A stretch of DNA of 64,000 bases from Promethearchaeota archaeon (GTDB lineage Archaea > Asgardarchaeota > Lokiarchaeia > Helarchaeales > RDOG01). The position numbers and the translations under genes are program-made. The stretch is taken from contig RDOG01000021.1 in the NCBI GenBank assembly GCA_011365055.1, forward strand, positions 11,886 through 75,885. The letters are read 5' to 3'. The notes beneath the pieces are model-generated. The model ran no database searches. It was given only the letters and a program-made list of their open reading frames with translations, and was not told where the DNA came from. Below, in pieces: positions 1 to 8,334 of the stretch; position 1 is the stretch's first letter, and each line of letters starts with the position of its first letter.

Positions 1-1074
1 GCCTTTTGGTTCACCAGCATCACTACGAACATATCTAGCAAATGCAGGGAATTTCATTTCACGAATGTCATCAACATCACGGATACTACCATCTATAACT
101 ACCCCCTTTATACCTTTAGAACGGCAAGACCATGATGCTAATTCACCCCAGACAGCGATGTCTCCTCCTTCTTCAATAACTATTACATCACCTTCGCTAC
201 CAATATCTATTGCTTCAACTGTTTTACTCCAGTCTCCATTATAACAGCGAACAGTTATTGCACGGCCAACAAGTTTTAAACCTGTCCAGACGGGATTGAT
301 ACCGATCATACAAGGCTTTCGATGCATCGCATCAGAAATATTTGGCGTTGAAACCATTTCAAAAACTTTTACTAATTCTTCTTCTGCGTATTTTTTCATC
401 AGTTTGCTTTCTTTCGGCTTTCCCGTTAACATGGCTTCTTTTATTGTTCGTGTAGCTTCTTCAGGAGAAGTTGCAGCCGTAATCGCATGACCTACAATGA
501 TTATATCTGCTCCTGCTTCTACTCCTTTAGGTGCAGTTTCGGAATTAATTCCTCCTGCCATGGCCACTTTCGAAAAAGATACGGCATCAGAAACTTGTTG
601 AGTTAATTCAATAGGCTGCATTCCGCGCATTTGTTGATCAATACCTACATGTATGCAAATAATATCCACACCAAGCTTTTCAAGTTCAATTGCTCGCTCA
701 ACAAAATTATTACAATTGATTAAATCAGCCATTATTTGTACGCCATATTTTCTAGCACTAGCGACTGCCTCAGAAATGGTTGAATTATCACTTAAACCTA
801 AGATTATAACAATATCAGCACCAGATTTGGCAGCCATCTCGACTTCAATTCCTCCGACATCCATGATTTTCATATCAGCAATGATTTTTTGCTCAGGAAA
901 TGTCTTTTTCAATACCCTTACAGCATTCATCCCTTCAGATTTTATTAATGGAGTTCCAGCTTCTAACCAATCAATTCCACCTTTAACGCTCTCCCTTGCA
1001 ATTTCCATAGCTCGATCAAGGTTCATAAAATCTAAAGCCAATTGCAAAACGGGTTGAATTTTCTTTTCTACCAT
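1..1074 (-). CDS. Bifunctional 3-hexulose-6-phosphate synthase / RraA-like protein (partial)
   Basis: The reading frame runs off the left edge, so the C-terminus is missing. Residues 1 to about 205 form an HPS (KGPDC-type) TIM barrel: ALDF near the start, ADMKIMD for the metal and substrate site, then IHVGID and AMAGGI. From about residue 240 an RraA-like domain follows, with VIDGSIRD near the edge. This HPS-RraA fusion is known in archaea. HPS condenses formaldehyde with ribulose 5-phosphate; run in reverse it supplies pentose phosphate in archaea lacking the oxidative pentose pathway. The role of the RraA half (aldolase-like or regulatory) is not settled. The start is the ATG at 1072-1074. 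It is transcribed leftward, downstream of the tiny eL41 gene. Confidence 0.9.
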   Translation of the reverse strand, partial: MVEKKIQPVLQLALDFMNLDRAMEIARESVKGGIDWLEAGTPLIKSEGMNAVRVLKKTFPEQKIIADMKIMDVGGIEVEMAAKSGADIVIILGLSDNSTISEAVASARKYGVQIMADLINCNNFVERAIELEKLGVDIICIHVGIDQQMRGMQPIELTQQVSDAVSFSKVAMAGGINSETAPKGVEAGADIIIVGHAITAATSPEEATRTIKEAMLTGKPKESKLMKKYAEEELVKVFEMVSTPNISDAMHRKPCMIGINPVWTGLKLVGRAITVRCYNGDWSKTVEAIDIGSEGDVIVIEEGGDIAVWGELASWSCRSKGIKGVVIDGSIRDVDDIREMKFPAFARYVRSDAGEPKG

Positions 1075-1212
1075 TTAAAGTTGCCACCTTATGATTTTAA
1101 TCCTATTACTAGAATGAATGAAAATCATTTATAATTTATCTAAAAAAATGCTTTTTGGTAAAATTAAAAATTTTTAATATTTCGTATTAAATGAATTTTA
1201 AAACAAAAATTT

Positions 1213-1278
1213 TTATTTCTTTTTTCTTTGTTTTCTTTGATGTCTTCTATTTCTTTTTTTACGCCATTTCTCTCGCAT
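1213..1278 (-). CDS. rpl41e: Large ribosomal subunit protein eL41 (21 residues)
   Basis: This 21-codon ORF begins MREKWRKKRNRR and continues almost entirely as K, R and Q to a TAA. That is the pattern of eL41 (eukaryotic form MRAKWRKKRMRR...), the smallest ribosomal protein, a single basic helix at the subunit interface. A GTGA ribosome-binding motif lies six bases before the ATG. It sits alone between hps-rraA and the pantothenate-pathway gene on the same strand. It is easily missed because of its size. The identification rests on composition and on the N-terminal match. The alternative is a chance basic ORF on an A-rich strand, which the W at position 5 and the RBS make less likely. Confidence 0.75.
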   Translation of the reverse strand: MREKWRKKRNRRHQRKQRKKK

Positions 1279-1417
1279 GATTTTTCACGTAATAATTAAG
1301 AAAAATATTTTAAAACACATGAATCAAGACGATTTTATTATTAGATAGTATTTCATTTTTTGTTTATTAATTTCGTTATAGAGATAATAACTTTTTTCAA
1401 TCGTAAATATTTCATGA

Positions 1418-2194
1418 TTAAAATTTAAAATTAGTAAGATATTGAATCATTTCGTTTAATGAATCTTTTAAATTCTTTTTTTGATTGAATTCCTTATAAA
1501 TCAATTCCAATTCATGCCTTTGAAGTTTCTTTAAATCCTTAATAACCTCAACCATTCTTGGAATACATCTTACTACATTATCCACGATGGTGATATCAGC
1601 TTTAATTGAAGTTCTGCTCATTGGATTAAGATCTATAGCAATAACATTTTTATTAATCGCTTTCAAAGCTTCAGTTCTATCCCCATCTTCCAGAGGAACC
1701 AATACAGTATCAGCAATTGCAATTCCTTTTGGATCCACGATTCTTCTTTTACTTGAAAGATGTTCTAATTCGGTTTTTTCGTGAACACCTAATACTTCTT
1801 TAGCTCCTGCATTCTTCAATTCTTCTTCGATAGCAATCAATCGTTCAGGTCTGCGGTAAAACAAGTTAACTTCAAGGGCACATTCAAGAACCTTACTTAA
1901 TTCAACTAATTCCTTAGGAACTAAAGCAGCGATATTCCCATTAACACTAATAATAGGATGATTTGATAATAATAACAAAGCACAAGCAGCTTTAATTGCA
2001 TCTTTTGCAGGTTTAATTGTTTTTTCACCAATTAAATAATCGAAAGCTTCGCCTCTTCCATGTGCAATCAATCCAGCTTTGGCCACAACGTTTTTCTCTA
2101 ACCCATCAGTAATTTTGTGGCGATATTTCAAGCTTAATACACGCGGATGATCTTCTGGTATCTCCTCTGGTAATAATTCATCTCCTAATTTCAT
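1418..2194 (-). CDS. 4-phosphopantoate--beta-alanine ligase (archaeal PPS, DUF137 family)
   Basis: A 258-residue protein of usual family length. It joins 4-phosphopantoate and beta-alanine with ATP to give 4'-phosphopantothenate, the archaeal replacement for bacterial PanC/PanK in CoA synthesis, and acts in the cytosol. Recognisable blocks are HPRVLSLKYRHKI and AHGRGEAFDYLIGE near the N-terminus, SVNGNIAAL in the middle, and the C-terminal IAIDLNPMSRTS followed by ITIVDNVVRCIPRM. It is monocistronic: upstream is a short intergenic stretch to the PAP2 gene, and downstream an AT-rich spacer to eL41. The ATG start gives a complete family N-terminus. This is a core archaeal gene and supports the taxonomic placement. 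Confidence 0.9.
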   Translation of the reverse strand: MKLGDELLPEEIPEDHPRVLSLKYRHKITDGLEKNVVAKAGLIAHGRGEAFDYLIGEKTIKPAKDAIKAACALLLLSNHPIISVNGNIAALVPKELVELSKVLECALEVNLFYRRPERLIAIEEELKNAGAKEVLGVHEKTELEHLSSKRRIVDPKGIAIADTVLVPLEDGDRTEALKAINKNVIAIDLNPMSRTSIKADITIVDNVVRCIPRMVEVIKDLKKLQRHELELIYKEFNQKKNLKDSLNEMIQYLTNFKF

Positions 2195-2303
2195 TATGTC
2201 AAATCCTAAAACGATATTAATATTCTACAATTAACAAATAACAAGATTACCTTATTTAGATAATCTTTGACTAATGATATTTATGGAGATGTTTTTTTAA
2301 GAA

Positions 2304-2879
2304 TTAAAAAAACCAATATCGATTAATAGCCCAATAAACAAATGGTGGACCAAAGATCGCAATTATTATACCAATAATTAATCCGATTATTATTCCCGCT
2401 ATTATATCAGTAGGATAATGAACACCAAGGTGAATTCGGCTATATCCAACAATAATTGTTAAAAATATAAAAATAATACCATAAAGCCAGAATTCAAAAC
2501 CATTAAAAATTAGTAAAATCATTGAAAATACCATTAAATTTTGCACGTGATTGGATGGAAAAGAAGGATCTTTATGTTTTCCCCTCATATTTACGTCTTC
2601 CAGAACATCATATGGGCGTTTTCGTCTTACAGTAAATTTCAAACAAAATGCTAAAGCAAGATTTTCAAACATACCCGATCCCAATAACATGGCTAATACT
2701 TTTAAATCAAAAAAGAAGAATTCACCAATGATATATATTAATGCAAGAGTAGGGATAAAAAAATAAATTTTACCAAAAATAAACGATACAAACCTGAAAA
2801 AAAGATCTAATTTCTCAATTTTCACACCGTTTATTTTTTTAAAAGTTTCAATATCCCAATTTTTAATTTCTTCTTTCAA
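2304..2879 (-). CDS. PAP2-family membrane phosphatase
   Basis: A 191-residue integral membrane protein with about five to six hydrophobic segments. It carries the three PAP2 phosphatase motifs: K81-x6-RP (KFTVRRKRP), PSFPSNH with the catalytic His at 111, and SRIHLGVHYPTD with His154 and Asp158. Such enzymes dephosphorylate lipid or polyprenyl phosphates (for example undecaprenyl- or dolichyl-pyrophosphate, or phosphatidic acid) at the outer membrane face. The substrate cannot be read from sequence. The second motif has SNH rather than SGH, a common variant. The gene stands alone, with AT-rich DNA on both sides. Confidence 0.88.
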   Translation of the reverse strand: MKEEIKNWDIETFKKINGVKIEKLDLFFRFVSFIFGKIYFFIPTLALIYIIGEFFFFDLKVLAMLLGSGMFENLALAFCLKFTVRRKRPYDVLEDVNMRGKHKDPSFPSNHVQNLMVFSMILLIFNGFEFWLYGIIFIFLTIIVGYSRIHLGVHYPTDIIAGIIIGLIIGIIIAIFGPPFVYWAINRYWFF

Positions 2880-3141
2880 AAAAACTCACGTGGATTTTCG
2901 TATTATGTTGTTTTTAGGTAAAAATAATATTTATAATTTTTTAGATATCAAAACGATTCCTAGAGGATTAAAAATTAACCAAGAAAAATGATATTCTTAA
3001 GTTAAAATTCAATTCATTTAACTTCATATCTATCATATTAGAATACATATAATAGCATCAAAGTTGAATTAAACAAATAGTACATAAACTATATGAATTT
3101 TAAACTAAAATTTAAAAAAATAACTTTTATGTTATAAAAAA

Positions 3142-3840
3142 TCATCCAATAAAACAAGATAGAATTCTGGAATTATACTCTTTTTCGATTTTTTCCACAA
3201 ATTCTGAAAATACATTATTATTTTTATCTTCTATTACTTTCAAACTGTCGATTAATGAACGAAGATGAATAAGACCTGCTAATTCTTTATCACATGTTTT
3301 CCCAAAACGAGGAGAGCGGCATTCGTGACATACGTTAATTGCAAATTCTTGTAATACTTCAGGTGATATCTTTTTATTTTTTAAAAAATTTTGACCTGCT
3401 CGACTGGATCCACAAGGAGAACTTCTTAAAACCTCAATCTTTTTTACTATTCCATCTTTCATTTCAATTTTATACTTGGGTCGACCAAAAAAATTTGCAT
3501 ATACATCCACTTCAAAATTATTGGTGTTTGGTTCAACAGAACACATGGAAGGAAATTCAAATACATTAGGATTAATTTCTTTTAGCTGATTGTATAAACC
3601 ATTTCCAAGATGTACTCCTAAAATCACAGGTTTCTCTAATTCTGCTAGTGCAATAACTTGATCGGGGTGTCTTAAATATGAAATGTAAAGGTCACAATCT
3701 GGAATGTTCAATTCATAATCATCAAGAATTATGCTAGTTGATAATTCTTCTAATTGGATCCATTCACACTCAAAAATCTTGCAGATATTTTCAAATGCCC
3801 TTTCACCATATTTTCCATCTGATACTATCCCAATTTTCAT
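3142..3840 (-). CDS. DUF166 domain protein
   Basis: A 232-residue soluble protein that resembles the DUF166 family found in methanogens and other archaea. It starts with a Rossmann-like strand-loop (MKIGIVSDGKYGERAFENI). A cysteine-rich second half includes VLRSSPCGSSRAGQNF and NVCHECRSPRFGKTCDKEL, where three cysteines could bind metal or act in catalysis. Family members were once labelled thymidylate synthase-like, but no function is established. The RBS GGTGATAAC precedes the ATG. A perfect 20-bp palindrome lies just upstream, so expression is probably controlled by a dimeric repressor. The next genes on the same strand are an ABM-domain protein and a cysteine-bearing Rossmann protein. Confidence 0.72.
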   Translation of the reverse strand: MKIGIVSDGKYGERAFENICKIFECEWIQLEELSTSIILDDYELNIPDCDLYISYLRHPDQVIALAELEKPVILGVHLGNGLYNQLKEINPNVFEFPSMCSVEPNTNNFEVDVYANFFGRPKYKIEMKDGIVKKIEVLRSSPCGSSRAGQNFLKNKKISPEVLQEFAINVCHECRSPRFGKTCDKELAGLIHLRSLIDSLKVIEDKNNNVFSEFVEKIEKEYNSRILSCFIG

Positions 3841-3855
3841 GTTATCACCAGTTTA

Positions 3856-3875
3856 TATATTGGATATCCAATATA
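3856..3875. promoter_or_regulatory. Perfect 20-bp palindrome, candidate operator
   Basis: TATATTGGATATCCAATATA is fully self-complementary and lies 15 bases before the start codon of the leftward DUF166 gene, where core promoter or leader would be. A degenerate second half (gtattgg ... cctatattg) follows at 3881-3900. The shape fits a dimeric winged-helix repressor site. The regulator is unknown. Confidence 0.5.
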
Positions 3876-3933
3876 AGAACGTATTGGTCATCCTATATTG
3901 TCTTAAATTAAATAAAAAAAGGACTGAGATTAA

Positions 3934-4224
3934 TTAAATTATCTCAGTACAAGTCATAATATCCATTCCAGGTTCTAAAATTGGAAATAATTTCTCAAAA
4001 TTCTTTGCTAAATTGTTTGAATGAATGGTTAATGCTTCTTTATCTGCATATTTTTCATAAAAAACGATTTTATTTGCATTCTTCTTTCCACTTACTGTAT
4101 GCGGAATATATGCTTTGCAACCTGGTTCCGTCGCTCGTACTTTTTGGACAATTTCTTTCAAAAGCTCTATAGCTTCTTCCATTTTACCCTCTTTTACATT
4201 TAATGTTGCTATTAAAGTTACCAT
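3934..4224 (-). CDS. Antibiotic-biosynthesis-monooxygenase (ABM) domain protein
   Basis: A 96-residue dimeric alpha/beta-barrel type protein of the ABM/YgiN family. It has the usual order VTLIATLNVKEGKMEEAIELLKE, then EPGCKAYIPH, IVFYEKYADKEAL and the closing helix with FEKLFPIL. Relatives are small quinol or heme mono-oxygenases, or domains of unknown role, and usually lack cofactors. I start it at the ATG at 4222-4224 because GGTG sits six bases upstream. A TTG further upstream would overlap that RBS. It lies in the same direction as the neighbouring DUF166 and Rossmann genes but has its own spacer. The substrate is unknown. Confidence 0.75.
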   Translation of the reverse strand: MVTLIATLNVKEGKMEEAIELLKEIVQKVRATEPGCKAYIPHTVSGKKNANKIVFYEKYADKEALTIHSNNLAKNFEKLFPILEPGMDIMTCTEII

Positions 4225-4293
4225 ATAAAACACCAAATATATTTTAATTCAAATCCTTTTTCTACATTAATAATTTTTTGTATCAAGACTTCA

Positions 4294-5010
4294 TTACTTG
4301 ATTTCAAATGCATTAATAATACCATGGCACATGCAAGAAGTACCAATTAAAAAATTGTTGTTCACGGAATATAAAAAGTCTAGAAATTCTTTTATTGATT
4401 CGGTAGGAAATCCCCCTAAATTGGGTATTAATTGCTTGCTTTGTAAAATTTTTGATGGAAAATCCATACATGCATCTTGGAATATCTCAAATAGCGGCTT
4501 TGGTTTTTCTATTTTAGTAATTGGACATATAATATTTTCGATACAGTTCGGAGCACATTTAATTCCTGCAGGCATATAACTGGCAACAATAATTCCTTCT
4601 TCATCATTATTACTACATATAATGGTTGGATCAAGATTAGGTTGAATTTTTTGAATTAAATCCATGGAAGGTTTAATTTTAATGTTTTTATTTAAAAAAA
4701 AGTCAATAGTTAATTTTCCAAGCAGATGAACGGGAATTGCAGGAATTATATAATCAAAAACAAAAGTGTCTATAATATTAATTAATTCTTTTAAGTTTAT
4801 TATAACTAATGCAGATTCTCCTTTTTCTATATCTCTAATGACTTTAAAAATATCATTATTTTCAATAAAATCTACTTCTGGACGAACATAACAGTCTATA
4901 TTTTCATCAACCACTATTGCAGCGAAATTATTATCTCGACAATATTGAAGTGCGTGTGATCCAACTTTTCCTCCTCCAACTATTAGGATTTTACGATCTT
5001 TCTCATTCAT
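4294..5010 (-). CDS. Rossmann-fold protein with C-terminal cysteine cluster
   Basis: A 238-residue protein I cannot place in a named family. It opens with a dinucleotide-binding loop, ILIVGGGKVGSHAL, and a following strand AAIVVDENID, as in TrkA-N or siroheme-type NAD-binding domains. The second half has cysteines in KCAPNCIENIICPI and, near the C-terminus, in GTSCMCHGI, which suggests a metal or Fe-S site. No membrane segment is present. Its neighbours (DUF166, ABM) also carry unusual cysteines or redox-like folds, so a small redox locus is possible, but that is inference. Confidence 0.6.
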   Translation of the reverse strand: MNEKDRKILIVGGGKVGSHALQYCRDNNFAAIVVDENIDCYVRPEVDFIENNDIFKVIRDIEKGESALVIINLKELINIIDTFVFDYIIPAIPVHLLGKLTIDFFLNKNIKIKPSMDLIQKIQPNLDPTIICSNNDEEGIIVASYMPAGIKCAPNCIENIICPITKIEKPKPLFEIFQDACMDFPSKILQSKQLIPNLGGFPTESIKEFLDFLYSVNNNFLIGTSCMCHGIINAFEIK

Positions 5011-5047
5011 ATAAAAATTCTCATTATTTTTTTTAATCTAATTATAT

Positions 5048-5488
5048 TTATTTAGGCAGGAAAGCAAGAATTTTTCGAGTCAAATCACCTATCAAACCAT
5101 CTACTTCTTTTAAAACATATCCTCTATTCTCATAATCCTTGATAAGAGGTTTTAATTGCTCGTCAGATAATCTAGAGGTAAGTAAAACCGCCCCAAGGCA
5201 TCTTCCTCCTACATTTTTTTGTAGTTCTGGATTAAGAATTCCTGACTTGATTTCTTTCCATACACGCTTGAAACCGTCAATTAACGCGGGAGACCAAGGG
5301 ATTGACTCACCTAATAATTCAATGATATTGGGTGCTTTCATAAATTTGTCCCAAATAAAGATTAAGGGACCTTCCTCCAATTCTTTGGGACTTATTTCGT
5401 ATTCTGGTACATGCACTACTGACGTAGCAAGAGGTTGTCTCACTCCAAACCAACACATCGTCAAAACACGTTCTTTTTCTTCAACCAA
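5048..5488 (-). CDS. Conserved-looking hypothetical protein
   Basis: A 146-residue soluble protein I do not recognise. It has two cysteines (near TMCWFG and GGRCLGAVL), a mixed alpha/beta composition and no membrane segment. The ORF opens with TTG; an alternative ATG lies at 5456-5458, giving a protein that begins MCWFGVRQPL, and neither has a strong RBS. It lies 11 bases downstream of the nucleotidyltransferase/small-protein pair on the same strand and could be co-transcribed with it. Confidence 0.5.
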   Translation of the reverse strand: MVEEKERVLTMCWFGVRQPLATSVVHVPEYEISPKELEEGPLIFIWDKFMKAPNIIELLGESIPWSPALIDGFKRVWKEIKSGILNPELQKNVGGRCLGAVLLTSRLSDEQLKPLIKDYENRGYVLKEVDGLIGDLTRKILAFLPK

Positions 5489-5499
5489 TTTTATTTCCT

Positions 5500-5688
5500 T
5501 CAGACTAAACTTTCAGTTCCAATTAAACGATTTCGATTTTTTTTATCTTTTAATGTTAGAACTTTTTCTGTAAACTCGTTAATTTCTTCCAACCATTTTA
5601 ATTTTTGTTTTGTTGTGAGTTTCATGTATTCTTTAATTTTATTATCTTCTAAAGTATAATAAAATCCTTCAGACATGTTCTTCATCAT
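5500..5688 (-). CDS. Small partner protein of the adjacent nucleotidyltransferase
   Basis: A 62-residue charged helical protein containing SEGFYYTLEDNKIKEYMKL and then KLKWLEEINEF. It overlaps the end of the upstream nucleotidyltransferase gene by 20 bases, so the two are translated together. Similar short proteins with a KLxWLEExxxF block are, from memory, found next to stand-alone nucleotidyltransferases, which makes a toxin-antitoxin-like pair the leading hypothesis. Starts at codon 1 or 5 are both possible. Confidence is moderate for the gene and low for the function. Confidence 0.6.
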   Translation of the reverse strand: MMKNMSEGFYYTLEDNKIKEYMKLTTKQKLKWLEEINEFTEKVLTLKDKKNRNRLIGTESLV

Positions 5689-6184
5689 TCCACAATTTTA
5701 CTTTTTTTAATAATTCAATATCACTAAAATCTTGTTTTCTTCCAACAACTTCTTTCATAAGTATTAAATCGTCAATTGATACAATATAAATTTCAGTTTC
5801 ATCAATTTTTTTAATGGTCTTTCGTTCAAATGCTTTTAAAAAATCGAGAGGATGGACGAGAATAATATCAACAACTTTATAGTTTTCTCTTTCATTATAG
5901 AAACTAAATGCCTTCAGATTTTTATTTTCAATCCATTCTTTTATTATTTCTTTATTAGTTAAATCATCTGGGTTAACCGCTAATCTTGGGATATATCCAA
6001 GATTCTTAAGTAGATGATTTAATTTTAAAATATTTTCCCTTTCCATGTAGATAATTAGATCTATATCTTGTGTGACTCTTGGTACTCCATACAAATTTAC
6101 CGCTAATCCACCAACTATCAAATATTTTATTTTATTTTCGAATAATGCTTTTATTATATCAAAATAATACATTATTAAAGACAC
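5669..6184 (-). CDS. Nucleotidyltransferase (DUF6036/AbiEii-like)
   Basis: A 171-residue protein with the minimal nucleotidyltransferase signature. KYLIVGGLAVNLYG supplies the GG motif, and about 12 residues on VTQDIDLIIYM supplies the paired metal-binding aspartates. A third acid probably lies in the KVVDIILVHPLDF strand. The enzyme would transfer a nucleotide (AMP, or CMP as in MenA-type toxins) to RNA or protein. It overlaps a 62-residue partner and forms the first gene of a two- or three-gene leftward unit. Stand-alone proteins of this type are often toxins or abortive-infection factors. Confidence 0.8.
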   Translation of the reverse strand: MSLIMYYFDIIKALFENKIKYLIVGGLAVNLYGVPRVTQDIDLIIYMERENILKLNHLLKNLGYIPRLAVNPDDLTNKEIIKEWIENKNLKAFSFYNERENYKVVDIILVHPLDFLKAFERKTIKKIDETEIYIVSIDDLILMKEVVGRKQDFSDIELLKKVKLWNDEEHV

Positions 6185-6346
6185 CAGTCCAATTTAATGG
6201 AATTATCTTTGGAAAATATTTCATTTATTTAATATTAAATTTATAATAATATCTTAATTAACATTCAAGGTTTAACTTTTAGTACCAAATATATTTATGA
6301 TCAAAATACAATTCATTGTTCAACTTCAATAAATTATCTTTGGAGT

Positions 6347-7507
6347 GTGAGAAAAATTACACATAATTATGGGGATATTCCTGATGATATATATACGAAA
6401 GCATACAGCCCTTTGGGAAAGCATTTATGGAGAATTTTTAAAGAATTTGGTTATCAAAAGATTTTAGACATGGTTGAGGCAAGTCCGGATTACATGTACC
6501 CCGAGTTAAAGGAAAGATTGGATCAAACCATCAATACTGCTAAAGCAATATTCGATGGCAAGCTTCCTAACCCTGAAAAAGTAGTATCATACTTTCTATT
6601 CCCTCCAGTAGTTAGTATTAGAGGAGATTTAAATCAAGGAACCATGAAATTATTGTTTGGGGAAAGTACGGATGTAACTTTTATTGTTATAAATGATTAT
6701 AGCAGGGAGATCTTCTTTTTACTAAATTGTCATCAAGAAGACGGCATTCCGGTTGACTGGTGGCTCGTACATCCTTCAGACGACTTCTTGGATCGACGAC
6801 ATATGAAATTAGGAATTAAATTAAGAAAAATCCCGCAAAAAGTTGCAGGATTAAATAAGATTGGTCAAGCATTAATGTCACTTTTAAAGGACGTAAGAAA
6901 TGAACGTACGCCTCAATGGGCACAATCTGCATATCAAGCAGGCATCGTATATGGATCTGCGATGGCAAACGTCTTATGTGAGCGTTCTAGTTTTGAAGCA
7001 TTTTCATTCTTATGGGATGGATTAAATCATAAATACTATAATCTACCCGACTTTTGGTTTTGTTTTACTCCTTGGCCTCCTATGATAAAAAATTTCTTAA
7101 TGTTGGGTAGAAAACAGTTTGGTCTAAAATTAAATGGTCTCTCATTACAACACCAATTATATGTTCAAGGTCTTGAAGAAACTGCAATTTCATGGTTAAC
7201 AGAACACTTTTCCGAGGTTTATAATCTAGTTTTTAAAAGACAAATAGATGAAGGTATTCCTCGACCAATAGATACCTTAGAATGTCAATTACCAGACTTA
7301 GCAAAAAAATCAACATATGATAACCAAGATTTTGAATGGAAGTATAAGGATCCAAGTAAATTCATAAAATTACTTGACTTAGGGTTGACTTACGAGCAGA
7401 TTTGGAAAGGCGTGTTATTAGACGTTAATCATGAGACAACAGAAGAAGTAACGAGATCAAATCTCTTATCAATTGGACTGGGAATTCATACTGAGGTAAT
7501 AAAATAA
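6347..7507 (+). CDS. Hypothetical protein, 386 residues
   Basis: A soluble protein I cannot assign. It is rich in aromatic residues (FWFCFTPWPPM, VDWWLVHPSDD, ISWLTEHF) and has no clear nucleotide-binding or metal motif and no membrane segment. The ORF starts at GTG 6347 with GGAG only a few bases before it, so the true start may be slightly further in. It is followed by a T-rich run (7518-7555) that could end transcription. It is probably an Asgard-restricted family, but that would need a database search. Confidence 0.55.
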   Translation: MRKITHNYGDIPDDIYTKAYSPLGKHLWRIFKEFGYQKILDMVEASPDYMYPELKERLDQTINTAKAIFDGKLPNPEKVVSYFLFPPVVSIRGDLNQGTMKLLFGESTDVTFIVINDYSREIFFLLNCHQEDGIPVDWWLVHPSDDFLDRRHMKLGIKLRKIPQKVAGLNKIGQALMSLLKDVRNERTPQWAQSAYQAGIVYGSAMANVLCERSSFEAFSFLWDGLNHKYYNLPDFWFCFTPWPPMIKNFLMLGRKQFGLKLNGLSLQHQLYVQGLEETAISWLTEHFSEVYNLVFKRQIDEGIPRPIDTLECQLPDLAKKSTYDNQDFEWKYKDPSKFIKLLDLGLTYEQIWKGVLLDVNHETTEEVTRSNLLSIGLGIHTEVIK

Positions 7508-7616
7508 CTATTTATCATTTTTTTTATTTTTTATTTGATATTGAAACCAATTACATTATGTAACTCGATGATATTTTTGAAATAAATTAAAAAATAAACT
7601 ATTTTATCCCTATCTA

Positions 7617-8267
7617 ATGAAAATACGAATTTTATTAGATAATGAAAATTTAAAGGATTTTGAAAGGTCTTGGGCTTTTTCATGTTTAATTGAAAAAGAC
7701 AATAAAATGTTCTTATTTGATACAGGGGATGGAAATAAAACTTTAAATAATTTACGTTTATTTGATTTAGGACCAAAAGATATCGATTATATTATATTAT
7801 CTCATCCCCATTTTGATCATACTGGTGGCCTTCACTTTTTTTTAGAAGCTAATAAAGATATTAAGATTTGTATTCCTTTTTTCTTCCCACATTCTTTTTT
7901 TAATGAATTAAATTATTCTAACGTAATTGAAATATTTGAATTTCAAGAAATTGAAAAAAGAGTATATGTTGACATAGCTGGCTTGAATTATATGGAACAA
8001 TTCCTGATGATTGAGACAAAAAAGGGGATCTTGATCATTACTGGCTGCGCGCATCCCGGATTAATACCAATTATTGAGAAGTGTAAAGCGAATTTTGAAA
8101 ATATATATGGTATTATTGGTGGATTCCATGGATTCAGAGATCTTGATTATTTAAACAGCCTTTCTTTAATAATTCCTTGTCATTGTACGACATATAAAGA
8201 TCAAATTTTAACCAAATATCCACAAAAAGCCAAAAAATGTGCAAGTGGCTGTATTTTTGAATTTTAA
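7617..8267 (+). CDS. Metallo-beta-lactamase fold hydrolase (COG1237-like)
   Basis: A 216-residue MBL-fold protein. The HxHxDH motif is complete (SHPHFDHTGG, His63, His65, Asp67, His68), followed by ITGCAHPGL for the third metal-bound His and IIGGFHGF for the last. This layout is that of COG1237, which includes the methanopterin-related dihydropterin-6-methyl-4-(ribofuranosyl)aminobenzene 5'-phosphate synthase-like proteins. A pterin role would fit the C1 genes elsewhere in the window, but the family is broad. It is 68 bases upstream of a folate-type enzyme gene on the same strand. The C-terminal CHCTTYKD and CASGC cysteines are typical of the subfamily. Confidence 0.82.
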   Translation: MKIRILLDNENLKDFERSWAFSCLIEKDNKMFLFDTGDGNKTLNNLRLFDLGPKDIDYIILSHPHFDHTGGLHFFLEANKDIKICIPFFFPHSFFNELNYSNVIEIFEFQEIEKRVYVDIAGLNYMEQFLMIETKKGILIITGCAHPGLIPIIEKCKANFENIYGIIGGFHGFRDLDYLNSLSLIIPCHCTTYKDQILTKYPQKAKKCASGCIFEF

Positions 8268-8334
8268 TGGATAAGATTTTAGAGAAAATCAATTCAATAT
8301 TATAAGACAATCTTATCTTCAAATGGTTTTATGA

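Noticed and set aside
653..1057. Plus-strand ORF over the HPS-RraA gene
   Set aside because: The minus-strand frame encodes a recognisable enzyme; the plus-strand frame is a shadow.
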